NCBI GenBank assembly: GCA_905234265.1
Contig: CAJOHJ010000006.1
Location: 109,011-173,010, forward strand
DNA length: 64,000 nucleotides
Direction of reading: 5' to 3'
Source: an uncultured Prevotella sp.
GTDB lineage: Bacteria > Bacteroidota > Bacteroidia > Bacteroidales > Bacteroidaceae
Made by a program: the position numbers and the translations under genes. The notes under the pieces were generated by a model that worked only from the letters and a program-made list of their open reading frames with translations, was not told the origin of the DNA and did no database searches. This document shows, in pieces, positions 34,266 to 42,281 of this stretch (positions are counted from its first letter, which is position 1; each line of letters starts with the position of its first letter).

Positions 34266-35876
34266 TTAGTAGCCAGGGTTTTGGTCGATGCCAAGTTCTT
34301 CGTTGTTTGCCCCAAAAGGAATTGGGAAACGGTAGAAGTGGCCGTTGATGTTCTGGTACTTCGATTTCAGGAAGCGGTGAATGCGTGCAAAGTAGGTGTT
34401 CACCTCATTGCCGTCGCGGCCTATGGCACCCACAGTGGCGTAGGAGTCGTCGAAGTGTTCGAAGTTTTGAACAGTAAGCACGGTGCTGATAAGGTTGCGC
34501 CAGCGTACGAGGTTCTGCCAGTGGCGCTGCTCGTAGACGAACTCATACTCCCATTCCTTTTGGATGTCGCTCAGTGTCGGCGAGGCAATGTTGTGGTTGC
34601 TGTCGCCGAAGCCGCGCTCGCGAATCTTTTTCAAGACTGTGGCTGCCTCCGGATGGCGGTGCAGCTGTACCAGAGCTTCAGCCTTGTTGAGCAGCACTTC
34701 AGCATAGCGCAGCTCGATGCGGTCGACGTAGTTATACTGCTGTGTGGTGTATACGGAGGTGGCAGTGCTGCGGTCGACGCCCTTTCCGTAGACAGGCAGA
34801 GTGACTGGCGGCAGGTAGGTGTGCAGAGTGTTGTCGCGAGGGTCGGTAATCTGTGTCACGATGCTGAAAGCCTTGCGTGGGTCATCGTCGGGCCAGTCCT
34901 TGAAGGTGTGGATTGGCTGGATGTGGATGACTTCTGTGGTCTCCTGGAACGGATATGTCCATGCGCAGTGGTTCTGATGGTTGCCCTGCTGGTCAATGCC
35001 GTCGCCCTCGTGGTAGATGGTGAATATCTGCTCAGGACCCTGGCTCTCGTGGGCAATTCCGAAGAGATCGGCGAAGTTAGGCTGCAGCGAGTACTGGCCA
35101 AGCTGATCCACGGCGTTGGCATATTCGATGACCTTTTCCAGGCGGGTCTGGTTCCATTCGGTAACTGCAGGGTCGGTGCGCGAAGTCTTTATGGCTTCCA
35201 CCTCAGCCAGCGACAGCGGATTGCTGGCCCACTGCAGATAGACGCGTGTGAGCAGTGCATAGGCGGCACCCTTCGACGGATTGTATTTGGCAGCAGGCGT
35301 GACAGGCAGGTCTGCAGCAGCCTCTGTGAGGTCCTTTACAATCTGGGTGTAGACGGCGTCGATGCTCTTGCGTTCCGTGCTTACGTCGGCGGCAGTCAGT
35401 CGCAGGGGCACTTCACCCCACAGCACCACCAGCCAAGAGTAGAACAGGCCGCGCGAGAACTTGGCACGTGCAATAGGCTCAGCCTTCTGGGCGTCGGTCA
35501 GTGAGTGCGAGGCCTGCGTCTTCTCGATGGCGTCGTTCACGATGCCGATGCCCTGATAGAGGGCGTTGAAGGTCTTCTTTGCATACGAGCTGGTCTTGTC
35601 GTACTTCAGCTCAACCATCTTTGTCACGTCGTCTTCCTCGTTGCCAAGGTAAGAAGTTCCCAGCTCTGTCGGTGTGTCTACGATGGAGGTGAACGTAGAG
35701 CTGAGCGTCTGATACGGACGGTATGCGCCGTTTATGAGGGCGTAGGCGTCTTCCTGTGTCTTGATGACATCCTCGTCACCGATGACGTTGTTGTTCTCGT
35801 CGTCGCTGCTGCACGATGTAAGGCCCAGAGTGAGGGCGGCAGCAAATAATGCTGAATACAGAATGTTCTTTTTCAT
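34266..35876 (-). CDS. SusD/RagB-family outer-membrane nutrient-binding lipoprotein
   Basis: 536 residues. Lipoprotein signal MKKNILYSALFAAALTLGL then TSCSS, with the Cys as lipid anchor, and a SusD helical-repeat body (QEDAYALINGAYRPYQTLSS, AKFSRGLFYSWLVVLWGEVP, AAKYNPSKGAAYALLTRVYL, RYAEVLLNKAEALVQLHRHP). The C-terminal SusD domain ends YRFPIPFGANNEELGIDQNP. SusD caps the SusC porin and captures substrate at the cell surface. The substrate cannot be told from sequence. It lies 67 nt after the SusC gene. Confidence 0.95.
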   Translation of the reverse strand: MKKNILYSALFAAALTLGLTSCSSDDENNNVIGDEDVIKTQEDAYALINGAYRPYQTLSSTFTSIVDTPTELGTSYLGNEEDDVTKMVELKYDKTSSYAKKTFNALYQGIGIVNDAIEKTQASHSLTDAQKAEPIARAKFSRGLFYSWLVVLWGEVPLRLTAADVSTERKSIDAVYTQIVKDLTEAAADLPVTPAAKYNPSKGAAYALLTRVYLQWASNPLSLAEVEAIKTSRTDPAVTEWNQTRLEKVIEYANAVDQLGQYSLQPNFADLFGIAHESQGPEQIFTIYHEGDGIDQQGNHQNHCAWTYPFQETTEVIHIQPIHTFKDWPDDDPRKAFSIVTQITDPRDNTLHTYLPPVTLPVYGKGVDRSTATSVYTTQQYNYVDRIELRYAEVLLNKAEALVQLHRHPEAATVLKKIRERGFGDSNHNIASPTLSDIQKEWEYEFVYEQRHWQNLVRWRNLISTVLTVQNFEHFDDSYATVGAIGRDGNEVNTYFARIHRFLKSKYQNINGHFYRFPIPFGANNEELGIDQNPGY

Positions 35877-35943
35877 GTTAACAATCTCCTTTACTTTAAA
35901 AAGTTAATACTAAGGTTTATTAAAATGCTATTTTATTTTGATT

Positions 35944-38925
35944 TCAGAAGTTTATCTCAGCTCCGAATGAAATGCTGCGGCTCTTTGGGTAGGCGCCCTG
36001 GTCGATGCCGTTCTCCAGCTCGGGGTCGTAGCCCTTGTAGTCGGTAATGGTGAGCAGGTTCTGTCCGCTTACCGACAGGCGCAGGCTTTTGGCGAAGCTC
36101 CTCAGCGGCAGCGTGTAGCCGATGCTCAGGTTCTGCAGCTTCAGGTAGCTGGCGTCTTCGACGTAGCGGCTGTCGAGATAGCTGGTGGCCATTGAGCCGC
36201 TGATGGCAGGAACACCTGTGCTGGTGTTTGCCGTCGTCCAGCTGTCGCGGACGTAGGCCAGTGCATTGTAGCTGCCGAGTGGCGTGTCCAGGTGGCGGCG
36301 CAGCAGGTTGACATTCTCTGCTCCGTGCGAGCCTTTCAGCGACAGGCTTGCGTCCCAGTGCTTCCAGCTTACCGACGTGTTTAGGCCGTAGAAGAAGTCG
36401 GGCTGATGGCTTCCCAGTATTTTCTGCTCGCCGAGCAGCACTTTGCCGTTGCTTTCGTCGATGCCCAGGAACTCGTAGCCGTAGAAGGACCCCACTGCCT
36501 CGCCCTCGCGGAGGATGCTCTCGCGGAGTTCGCCGCTGTAGAGCGTCTTCACGTCGGCCGACATCTTGGTAAGCTCGTTATAGTTGTGCGTTATGTTGAA
36601 GCCGGCTTTCCACAGCAGGTTATGGCGGTGCAGCAGTGTGGCATCGATGCTCAGCTCTATGCCACGGTTGACAACGTTGCCGGCATTCATGAGCTGCGAT
36701 GTCAGACCTGTGGAAGAATTCACTGGCAGGTAGAGCAGCAGGTCGCTGGTTTTCTTGTAGTAATAGTCGGCCACGATGTTTATGCGGTTCCTCAGCAGTC
36801 CCAGGTCTATGCCTGCGTTCCAGCTGACGGTGGTTTCCCACTTCAGGCCTGCATTTCCCAGATTGCTCTTTGAGTAAGCCGTCTGTCCGCCATAGCTGCT
36901 GGCGGTGTAGCTGGTAGCATATTCGTAGTCTCCAATCTCCTGGTTTCCCACACTGCCCACCGAGGCTCGCACCTTTAGCGAAGAAACCAAACCGGAGCGG
37001 CGGAAGAATTTCTCGCGGTCGGCGTTCCACGACAGACCCAGTGAGGGAAAGTAGCCCCATCGGTGGTTTTTCGGGAAACGGCTGGAATGGTCGGCACGGA
37101 ATGTGGCGGTGGCATTGTAGCGTCCCAGCAGGGTGTAGTTGACACGTGCGATGAGCGAGTTGAGCGTAGCCTCCGTCTGTCCGGAGCTTGGCGTGTAGAC
37201 GTGTGAGCCGTCGCCCAGATTGTTGTATCCCAGGTCCTCGTTGGTGTAGCGCGACGTGGTGCTGAGGTTATGGTTGGTCTTTGTGTTCTGTATGGTGTAG
37301 CCAACGAGGGCGTTGAGGCTGTGGGCAGCAGACAGCTGTGCATCGTAGTTCAGAGTCAGCTCGCCCTGCACAATCTCGTTCTGCTTGTGGCCTATCGAGC
37401 CTACGCCGCCTTCGTTGATGCCCAGCGCTGTGTAGGATGGCGCAAAGTAGTTCTGCGTGATGTCAGTCTGGTTGGCGCCTATGGCAGCCTTTGCAGTGAG
37501 TCCGCTGGCGACCTTGTAGGAGAGCGAAGCGTTCAGCAGGGCGTAGTTGACGAGCGTCTCGGCCGTGGTGTTCTGAAGGTCGGAGACGGGGTTGGCGCTG
37601 ATGCCGTTCAGCTTGAAGTATGCATTCTCGTAGGGGTTTTGGTAGTTATAGCTGCCGTCGTCGGCATATACGGGAACTACGGGAGGCATGAACAGCGCGT
37701 AGGTGAGCGAGTTGGTGATGCCGGCGGAGTAGGGCGACGAGAAGTAGTTGACGGGCTGCGTGGTGCTGAGGGCATTCTGCTTGGTCTTTCCGACGGTCGA
37801 CGACAGTGCGACGGTGAGCCTCGACGACAGGTCGTGGTCGATGTTGGCGCGCAGGTTGTAGCGCTTGAAGTCGGAGTTCAGCACGATGCCCTGCTGGTCG
37901 GTGTAGTTGGCCGACAGCACGAAGCGTGTGTTCTTGCTGCCTCCGCTGACGCTCACCTCGTGGATGTGGCTTACTGCCGTGCGCAGCACTTCCGACTGCC
38001 AGTCGGTGCCGCTGCCGAGTGCGGCTATCTGTTCGTCGGAATAGCCGCCGCGATTGCCGAAATAGTCTTTCTCCATCTGCGCCCACTCGGTGGCATTCAG
38101 CAGGTCGAGCTTCTTAGACGGTGCGCTGACGGTGAGCGTGGCCTTGTAGCGGACGCTGGTGACATCGGCGCCAGCGTGCTGTGTGGTGACGAGAATGACA
38201 CCGTTGGCGCCGCGCGAGCCGTATATGGCCGTGGCCGACACGTCCTTCAGGACTTCAATGCGCTCTATGTCGCCGGGATTGATGAACGACAGAGGGTCGA
38301 GTGTGCTTTCCAGACTGCCGATGCCTGTCTTCTGGCTGCTCTGGTCGGCCTGGTAGATGAGGCCGTCGATGACATACAGAGGATTGTTGCTGGCATTGAC
38401 GGAATTGCCGCCGCGGATGCGGATGGTGGAGCCGGAGCCGGGCTGTCCGCTGGTGGACACGTCGACGCCAGTGATGGTTCCGCCGAGTGCAGCGTCCAGC
38501 GTAGGCACTGGCAGTGCGGCCAGCCTGTCGGCTCCCATTGTTGCCACGCTGCCTGTCAGCTGTGTGCGCTTCTGCGTGCCGTAGCCTACGACGACGACTT
38601 CCGTCAGGCGGCTTGAATTGTCGACGAGCTGTATGTCTACAGGCTCCGAACTGTCGTAGACGTCGACTTCCAGCGGGCGGTAGCCTATGAACTGGACGCT
38701 GAGCGTGATGGGCAGCTCTGCTCTCGTAACGAGGCGGAACTGGCCGTTAGCATCGGTTATGGTGCCTTGCTCGCCTGCCGACTTCGGCACCAGGGCAGCT
38801 CCTATGAGCGGCTCGCCACTCTGGGCGTCGGTAATGGTGCCGGTGATGACGGTCTGCGACAGAGCCGGCAGGGCTGGCAGGGCCGAAATCAGCAAGAAAG
38901 CAAATGTAAACAATCTTTTTTTCAT
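35944..38925 (-). CDS. SusC/RagA-family TonB-dependent outer-membrane transporter
   Basis: 993 residues from the Met at 38925, which gives signal peptide MKKRLFTFAFLLISALPALP; the longer open frame to 38976 adds residues with no signal character. A carboxypeptidase-like domain (~25-105: VITGTITDAQSGEPLIGAAL) precedes the TonB box region (LTEVVVVGYGTQKRTQLTGS). The plug has IRIRGGNSVNASNNPLYVID, and the barrel ends in GAEINF with the C-terminal Phe. Such transporters import oligosaccharides, peptides or conjugates using TonB energy. Within the cluster it follows the PstS-like gene by 100 nt. Confidence 0.96.
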   Translation of the reverse strand: MKKRLFTFAFLLISALPALPALSQTVITGTITDAQSGEPLIGAALVPKSAGEQGTITDANGQFRLVTRAELPITLSVQFIGYRPLEVDVYDSSEPVDIQLVDNSSRLTEVVVVGYGTQKRTQLTGSVATMGADRLAALPVPTLDAALGGTITGVDVSTSGQPGSGSTIRIRGGNSVNASNNPLYVIDGLIYQADQSSQKTGIGSLESTLDPLSFINPGDIERIEVLKDVSATAIYGSRGANGVILVTTQHAGADVTSVRYKATLTVSAPSKKLDLLNATEWAQMEKDYFGNRGGYSDEQIAALGSGTDWQSEVLRTAVSHIHEVSVSGGSKNTRFVLSANYTDQQGIVLNSDFKRYNLRANIDHDLSSRLTVALSSTVGKTKQNALSTTQPVNYFSSPYSAGITNSLTYALFMPPVVPVYADDGSYNYQNPYENAYFKLNGISANPVSDLQNTTAETLVNYALLNASLSYKVASGLTAKAAIGANQTDITQNYFAPSYTALGINEGGVGSIGHKQNEIVQGELTLNYDAQLSAAHSLNALVGYTIQNTKTNHNLSTTSRYTNEDLGYNNLGDGSHVYTPSSGQTEATLNSLIARVNYTLLGRYNATATFRADHSSRFPKNHRWGYFPSLGLSWNADREKFFRRSGLVSSLKVRASVGSVGNQEIGDYEYATSYTASSYGGQTAYSKSNLGNAGLKWETTVSWNAGIDLGLLRNRINIVADYYYKKTSDLLLYLPVNSSTGLTSQLMNAGNVVNRGIELSIDATLLHRHNLLWKAGFNITHNYNELTKMSADVKTLYSGELRESILREGEAVGSFYGYEFLGIDESNGKVLLGEQKILGSHQPDFFYGLNTSVSWKHWDASLSLKGSHGAENVNLLRRHLDTPLGSYNALAYVRDSWTTANTSTGVPAISGSMATSYLDSRYVEDASYLKLQNLSIGYTLPLRSFAKSLRLSVSGQNLLTITDYKGYDPELENGIDQGAYPKSRSISFGAEINF

Positions 38926-38950
38926 AAAACGCAATGGTATACGCTCCCCT

Positions 38951-38983
38951 AAAAGGAGTGGGTACTCATGACCCACACCTTTT
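38951..38983. other. Intercistronic hairpin before susC-like gene
   Basis: AAAAGG-GTGGGT pairs with ACCCAC-CCTTTT (one mismatch/bulge) in the gap between the PstS-like and SusC-like genes. It probably shapes mRNA stability or partial termination. Confidence 0.5.
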
Positions 38984-39025
38984 CATCAGAGATAAAAACA
39001 AACTAATAAAACTAAAAGGCTAAAG

Positions 39026-39883
39026 TTAACGGATGGTTGCCAGTTCCTTTTGCGGCAGCGTGAGCAGGCCGTACTGGTGGAGATACTGGATGCCGTCCTG
39101 CAACACCCACCGCACAAAGGCTGTCAGCACAGGGTTGGAGTGGTCGTAGTCGAGTCCAATCTTGCCGGTGGGTATTAGCTGATACTGCTCCTGCTCGAGC
39201 AGTTGGAGTATGTTGTCGAGCTGTCCCTCGCTGAGCACCTGGCGTGCCTGCTTGTCAATGTCGAGCGGCAGCAGTGCGAGCGACGGCTGCAGCCGGCGGC
39301 TCTCCAGATTGAATATGTTTGAGAGGGAGTTGACGGTTATGCCAAGAGGGTCGCGACCTACGGCAGCCGTCAGGAAAGAGTCGTCGCCATGTATCTTCTT
39401 GCCTCTGTAGTCTGCCGCAGACTGATGGAAGGCTGTGGCATAGAGCCGTGCAGCCGACAGCTGGCTGTTGCCCGTAATGACGTGGAGCGGAGTGGCTTGG
39501 CTGCCTGTCTCTGCGGCATCGTCGCCGTCGGCATCGATGAAGAAGATGCGCCTGAGCTTCTTGGCATTGAGTGCGTGCGACCCTACTAACTGCTGGGCCT
39601 CAGAGCCTTGCCGGATGACGGGCAGCACTGCGTAGCGTGCAAACAGCACAGAGTGTTCGTCGGTGCTGAGTGTGACGGTGTTAGCGTCGCCGGCAGCCTT
39701 CCCCTGCAAGAAGCGGAAGTCTACGGCCGTGTTGGTCTTCTGATATTCGGCAGCCCATTTCTCGGCCAGCGGACGTGCAAAGCCCGGCACGCTGAGGGTT
39801 ACCGTCTCCTTTTGCTGTGCGCTGGCTGCAATGCTGAGCAGCAGCCCTGCGAACAATGCTATCTGGTGTAACGAGTTCTTCAT
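39026..39883 (-). CDS. PstS-like periplasmic substrate-binding protein
   Basis: 285 residues; signal peptide MKNSLHQIALFAGLLLSIAA then SAQQ. The body has the PBP-like-2 fold of PstS proteins: TVTLSVPGFARPLAEKWAAE, ARYAVLPVIRQGSEA and the late VLTAFVRWVLQDGIQYLHQY. No ABC permease or ATPase is nearby, so it is not part of an ordinary phosphate transporter. It heads the SusCD cluster under its own promoter. Its ligand is unknown; it may serve as a periplasmic chaperone or sensor for the SusCD substrate. Confidence 0.78.
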   Translation of the reverse strand: MKNSLHQIALFAGLLLSIAASAQQKETVTLSVPGFARPLAEKWAAEYQKTNTAVDFRFLQGKAAGDANTVTLSTDEHSVLFARYAVLPVIRQGSEAQQLVGSHALNAKKLRRIFFIDADGDDAAETGSQATPLHVITGNSQLSAARLYATAFHQSAADYRGKKIHGDDSFLTAAVGRDPLGITVNSLSNIFNLESRRLQPSLALLPLDIDKQARQVLSEGQLDNILQLLEQEQYQLIPTGKIGLDYDHSNPVLTAFVRWVLQDGIQYLHQYGLLTLPQKELATIR

Positions 39884-39947
39884 ATTCTGATGTGTCTTAT
39901 ATATATATTAATAATGTGTGGTTCGTCGTTTCTGTTTTTCTTCGGTG

Positions 39948-39955
39948 CAAAGGTA
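39948..39955 (-). promoter_or_regulatory. -7 promoter element of the PstS-like/SusCD cluster
   Basis: TACCTTTG on the minus strand, ~65 nt upstream of the PstS-like start; likely drives the whole five-gene cluster. Confidence 0.65.
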
Positions 39956-40014
39956 CGGTGGAATTTCTTGGTAGGCAATACCATTTGAACGGCATTTTAG
40001 TACCATGTTTTTGG

Positions 40015-40041
40015 TATTTCGGGCTGAAAAGTGCCGAAATA
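40015..40041. promoter_or_regulatory. Dyad-symmetric operator-like site in the divergent gap
   Basis: TATTTCGG (40015-40022) and CCGAAATA (40034-40041) are perfect inverted repeats 11 bp apart. AATACC/GGTATT words lie beside them (39978-40018). The site sits between the divergent promoters at 39948 and 40076. Confidence 0.45.
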
Positions 40042-40075
40042 GCGCATTTTCTTTTGTTTTTACGGCCGTAATCTG

Positions 40076-40083
40076 TATTTTTG
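40076..40083 (+). promoter_or_regulatory. -7 promoter element for ridA
   Basis: TATTTTTG, 52 nt upstream of the ATG at 40135. It excludes the longer in-frame start at 40081. Confidence 0.6.
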
Positions 40084-40134
40084 AAAGCACTAAAAACAGT
40101 TATTGACAGCATAAAAGCAAAAACTTATCAGACA

Positions 40135-40512
40135 ATGGAAGCAATAAGCACACCAAAGGCTCCGGGGGCTATAGGCCCCTACAGCCAGGCAGTAAGAGTG
40201 GGGAACCTGGTTTACACGTCGGGGCAGATTCCCGTCGACCCGTCGACAGGGCAGTTTGCCATAGGCGGCATCAAGGAGCAGACGCGGCAGTCGCTGCTGA
40301 ATGTCAAGGCCATTCTGGAGGCTGCCGGCACAAGTATGGACAATGTTGTTAAGACTACGGTGTTCATGGCCGACATGCAAGACTTTGCCGACATGAACAG
40401 TGTCTATGCGGAATTCTTCAGCGAGCCGTTCCCTGCCCGTTCGGCAGTGGCAGTCAAGTCGCTGCCTAAGGGTGCGCTGGTTGAGATAGAGGCTGTGGCC
40501 GAAGTGAAGTAG
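40135..40512 (+). CDS. ridA: RidA-family enamine/imine deaminase
   Basis: 125 residues from ATG 40135 (MEAISTPKAPGAIGPYSQAV). RidA hallmarks are GPYSQAV, SGQIPVD, the arginine-containing FPARSAVAV and a final VEIEAVAEV. The trimer hydrolyses reactive 2-aminoacrylate and related imines from PLP enzymes. Length is normal. It is monocistronic, followed by an element-B array and the convergent nadB gene. NadB forms iminoaspartate, an imine that RidA homologues might handle; that link is speculative. Confidence 0.95.
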   Translation: MEAISTPKAPGAIGPYSQAVRVGNLVYTSGQIPVDPSTGQFAIGGIKEQTRQSLLNVKAILEAAGTSMDNVVKTTVFMADMQDFADMNSVYAEFFSEPFPARSAVAVKSLPKGALVEIEAVAEVK

Positions 40513-40539
40513 GCGGAAGCGTGTGCCGCTTGGACAAAA

Positions 40540-40657
40540 AAAATTATCTCTGCATGATAATTTCGTAACATGCAGAGATAAATTTTTATCTTACGGAGAT
40601 ATTTTCGTAACATGCAGAGATAATTTTTTATCTCACAGAGATAATCTGTTATCTCTA
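40540..40657. repeat. Element family B array between ridA and nadB
   Basis: TTTCGTAACATGCAGAGATA words start at 40561 and 40603, 42 nt apart, with TTATCTTACGGAGAT and TTTTTTATCTC halves. The array touches the nadB stop codon (40655-40657). Confidence 0.85.
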
Positions 40658-42277
40658 TTTCTTGTCGTATGCGTGCAGCGGATAGTCGGTGGTGAAGTGC
40701 AGGCCGCGGCACTCCTTGCGCTCCAGGGCCCAGCGGGTTATCAGGTAGCCGACGTTTATCATGTTGCGCAGCTCGCAGATGTCGCGTGTGGCACGCACTC
40801 GCTTGAAGAGACGCTCGGTTTCCTCATAGAGCATGTCGAGACGGTCCCAGGCACGGTGCAGACGCAGGTCGCTGCGCACGATGCCTACATAGTTGGCCAT
40901 TATCTGGTTGACTTCCTTCACCGACTGCGTGATAAGAACTTTCTCTTCGTTGGTCATGGTGCCTTCGTCGTTCCATTCCGGCACCTGCTCGTTGAAGTCG
41001 TAGAGGTCGGCATGCTTCAGCGAGTCCTTGGCGGCAGCGTCGGCATAGACAACGGCCTCTATCAGTGAGTTGGATGCCAGGCGGTTGCCGCCATGCAGGC
41101 CCGTGCATGAGCATTCGCCAAGAGCGTAGAGACGCTGTATTGACGACTGGCCGTTAAGGTCGACCTTAATGCCGCCGCACATATAGTGGGCTGCGGGCCT
41201 GACGGGGATGTAGTCCTGGGTGATGTCGATGCCTATGCTGAGACACTTCTGGTAGATGTTGGGGAAGTGGTGGCGCGTTTCGTCGGCAGGCTTGTGGGTG
41301 ACGTCCAAGCAGACGTGGTCAAGACCGTGTATCTTCATCTCCTTGTCGATGGCACGGGCAACGATGTCACGCGGTGCCAGCGACAGCCGCTCGTCGTATT
41401 TCTCCATGAACGTCTCGCCGTTGGGCAGCTTCAGTATGCCGCCGTAGCCGCGCATGGCCTCGGTGATGAGGTATGCAGGGTGGGTTTCCTTGGGATTGTG
41501 AAGGACGGTGGGGTGGAACTGGACGAACTCCATGTCGGCGACTGTTGCCTTGGCGCGGTAGGCCATGGCTATGCCGTCGCCGGTGGCGATGACGGGATTG
41601 CTGGTGGTCAGGTAGACGGCTCCGCAGCCGCCGGTGCAGAGAATGGTGACCTTCGACAGGTAGGTGTCTACCTTCTGCGTCTTCGGGTTAAGCACGTAGG
41701 CACCGTAGCACTGGATGTTGGGGGAGCGGCGAGTGACGCGCACGCCAAGGTGATGCTGGGTGATAATCTCGACGGCAAAGTGGTTTTCCTTGACGTCGAT
41801 TTCGGGGCATCGGCGGACGGTTTCCATCAGGCCGCGCTGGATTTCCGCGCCAGTGTCGTCGGCATGGTGGAGAATGCGGAATTCTGAGTGGCCGCCTTCA
41901 CGGTGAAGGTCGAAGTCGCCGTTTTCGGTGCGGTCGAAGTTGACGCCCCACCTGACGAGTTCCTCAATCTGCTCAGGAGCATTGCGCACTACCTGCTCTA
42001 CGGCATGGCGGTCGCTGATGTAGTCGCCGGCAATGATGGTGTCGGCAATGTGCTTGTCGAAGGTGTCTACCTTCAGATTGGTAACGCTGGCTACGCCGCC
42101 CTGGGCAAACGAGGTGTTGGCCTCGTCAAGGCCTGCCTTGCAAATCATGCACACGCGGCCGTTCTTCTTGGCACCGGAGGCATCGGCCTTGCCCATGGTG
42201 GCACGGGCCACCTTCAGGGCGTAGCTCATGCCGGCAACACCGGCGCCAATGATGAGGAAATCGTATTTGTAAACCAT
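40655..42277 (-). CDS. nadB: L-aspartate oxidase
   Basis: 540 residues. FAD-binding GAGVAGMSYALKVA near the N-terminus, the substrate/FAD region NTSFAQGGVA, GAEIQRGLMETV, TGGCGAVYLTTSNPVIATGD, the FQFHPT-type segment MEFVQFHPTVL, then RPAAHYMCGGIKVD and LHGGNRLASNSLIEAVVYAD. It oxidises L-aspartate to iminoaspartate in NAD synthesis. In anaerobes fumarate is the likely electron acceptor. nadA and nadC are not in the window. The start lies 4 nt after the LRR gene stop, so the two are co-transcribed. Confidence 0.95.
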   Translation of the reverse strand: MVYKYDFLIIGAGVAGMSYALKVARATMGKADASGAKKNGRVCMICKAGLDEANTSFAQGGVASVTNLKVDTFDKHIADTIIAGDYISDRHAVEQVVRNAPEQIEELVRWGVNFDRTENGDFDLHREGGHSEFRILHHADDTGAEIQRGLMETVRRCPEIDVKENHFAVEIITQHHLGVRVTRRSPNIQCYGAYVLNPKTQKVDTYLSKVTILCTGGCGAVYLTTSNPVIATGDGIAMAYRAKATVADMEFVQFHPTVLHNPKETHPAYLITEAMRGYGGILKLPNGETFMEKYDERLSLAPRDIVARAIDKEMKIHGLDHVCLDVTHKPADETRHHFPNIYQKCLSIGIDITQDYIPVRPAAHYMCGGIKVDLNGQSSIQRLYALGECSCTGLHGGNRLASNSLIEAVVYADAAAKDSLKHADLYDFNEQVPEWNDEGTMTNEEKVLITQSVKEVNQIMANYVGIVRSDLRLHRAWDRLDMLYEETERLFKRVRATRDICELRNMINVGYLITRWALERKECRGLHFTTDYPLHAYDKK

Positions 42278-42281
42278 AGTT

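Noticed and set aside
35832..35850. Core word GCGGCAGCAAAT in the SusD-like gene as a further element-A copy
   Set aside because: There are no flanking 7-nt units, and the word encodes an ordinary LFAAA signal-peptide stretch, so chance is likelier.
38926..38976. Longer start for the SusC-like gene
   Set aside because: The extra 17 residues are not signal-like and run through the intercistronic hairpin; MKKRLF at 38925 is a standard signal start.
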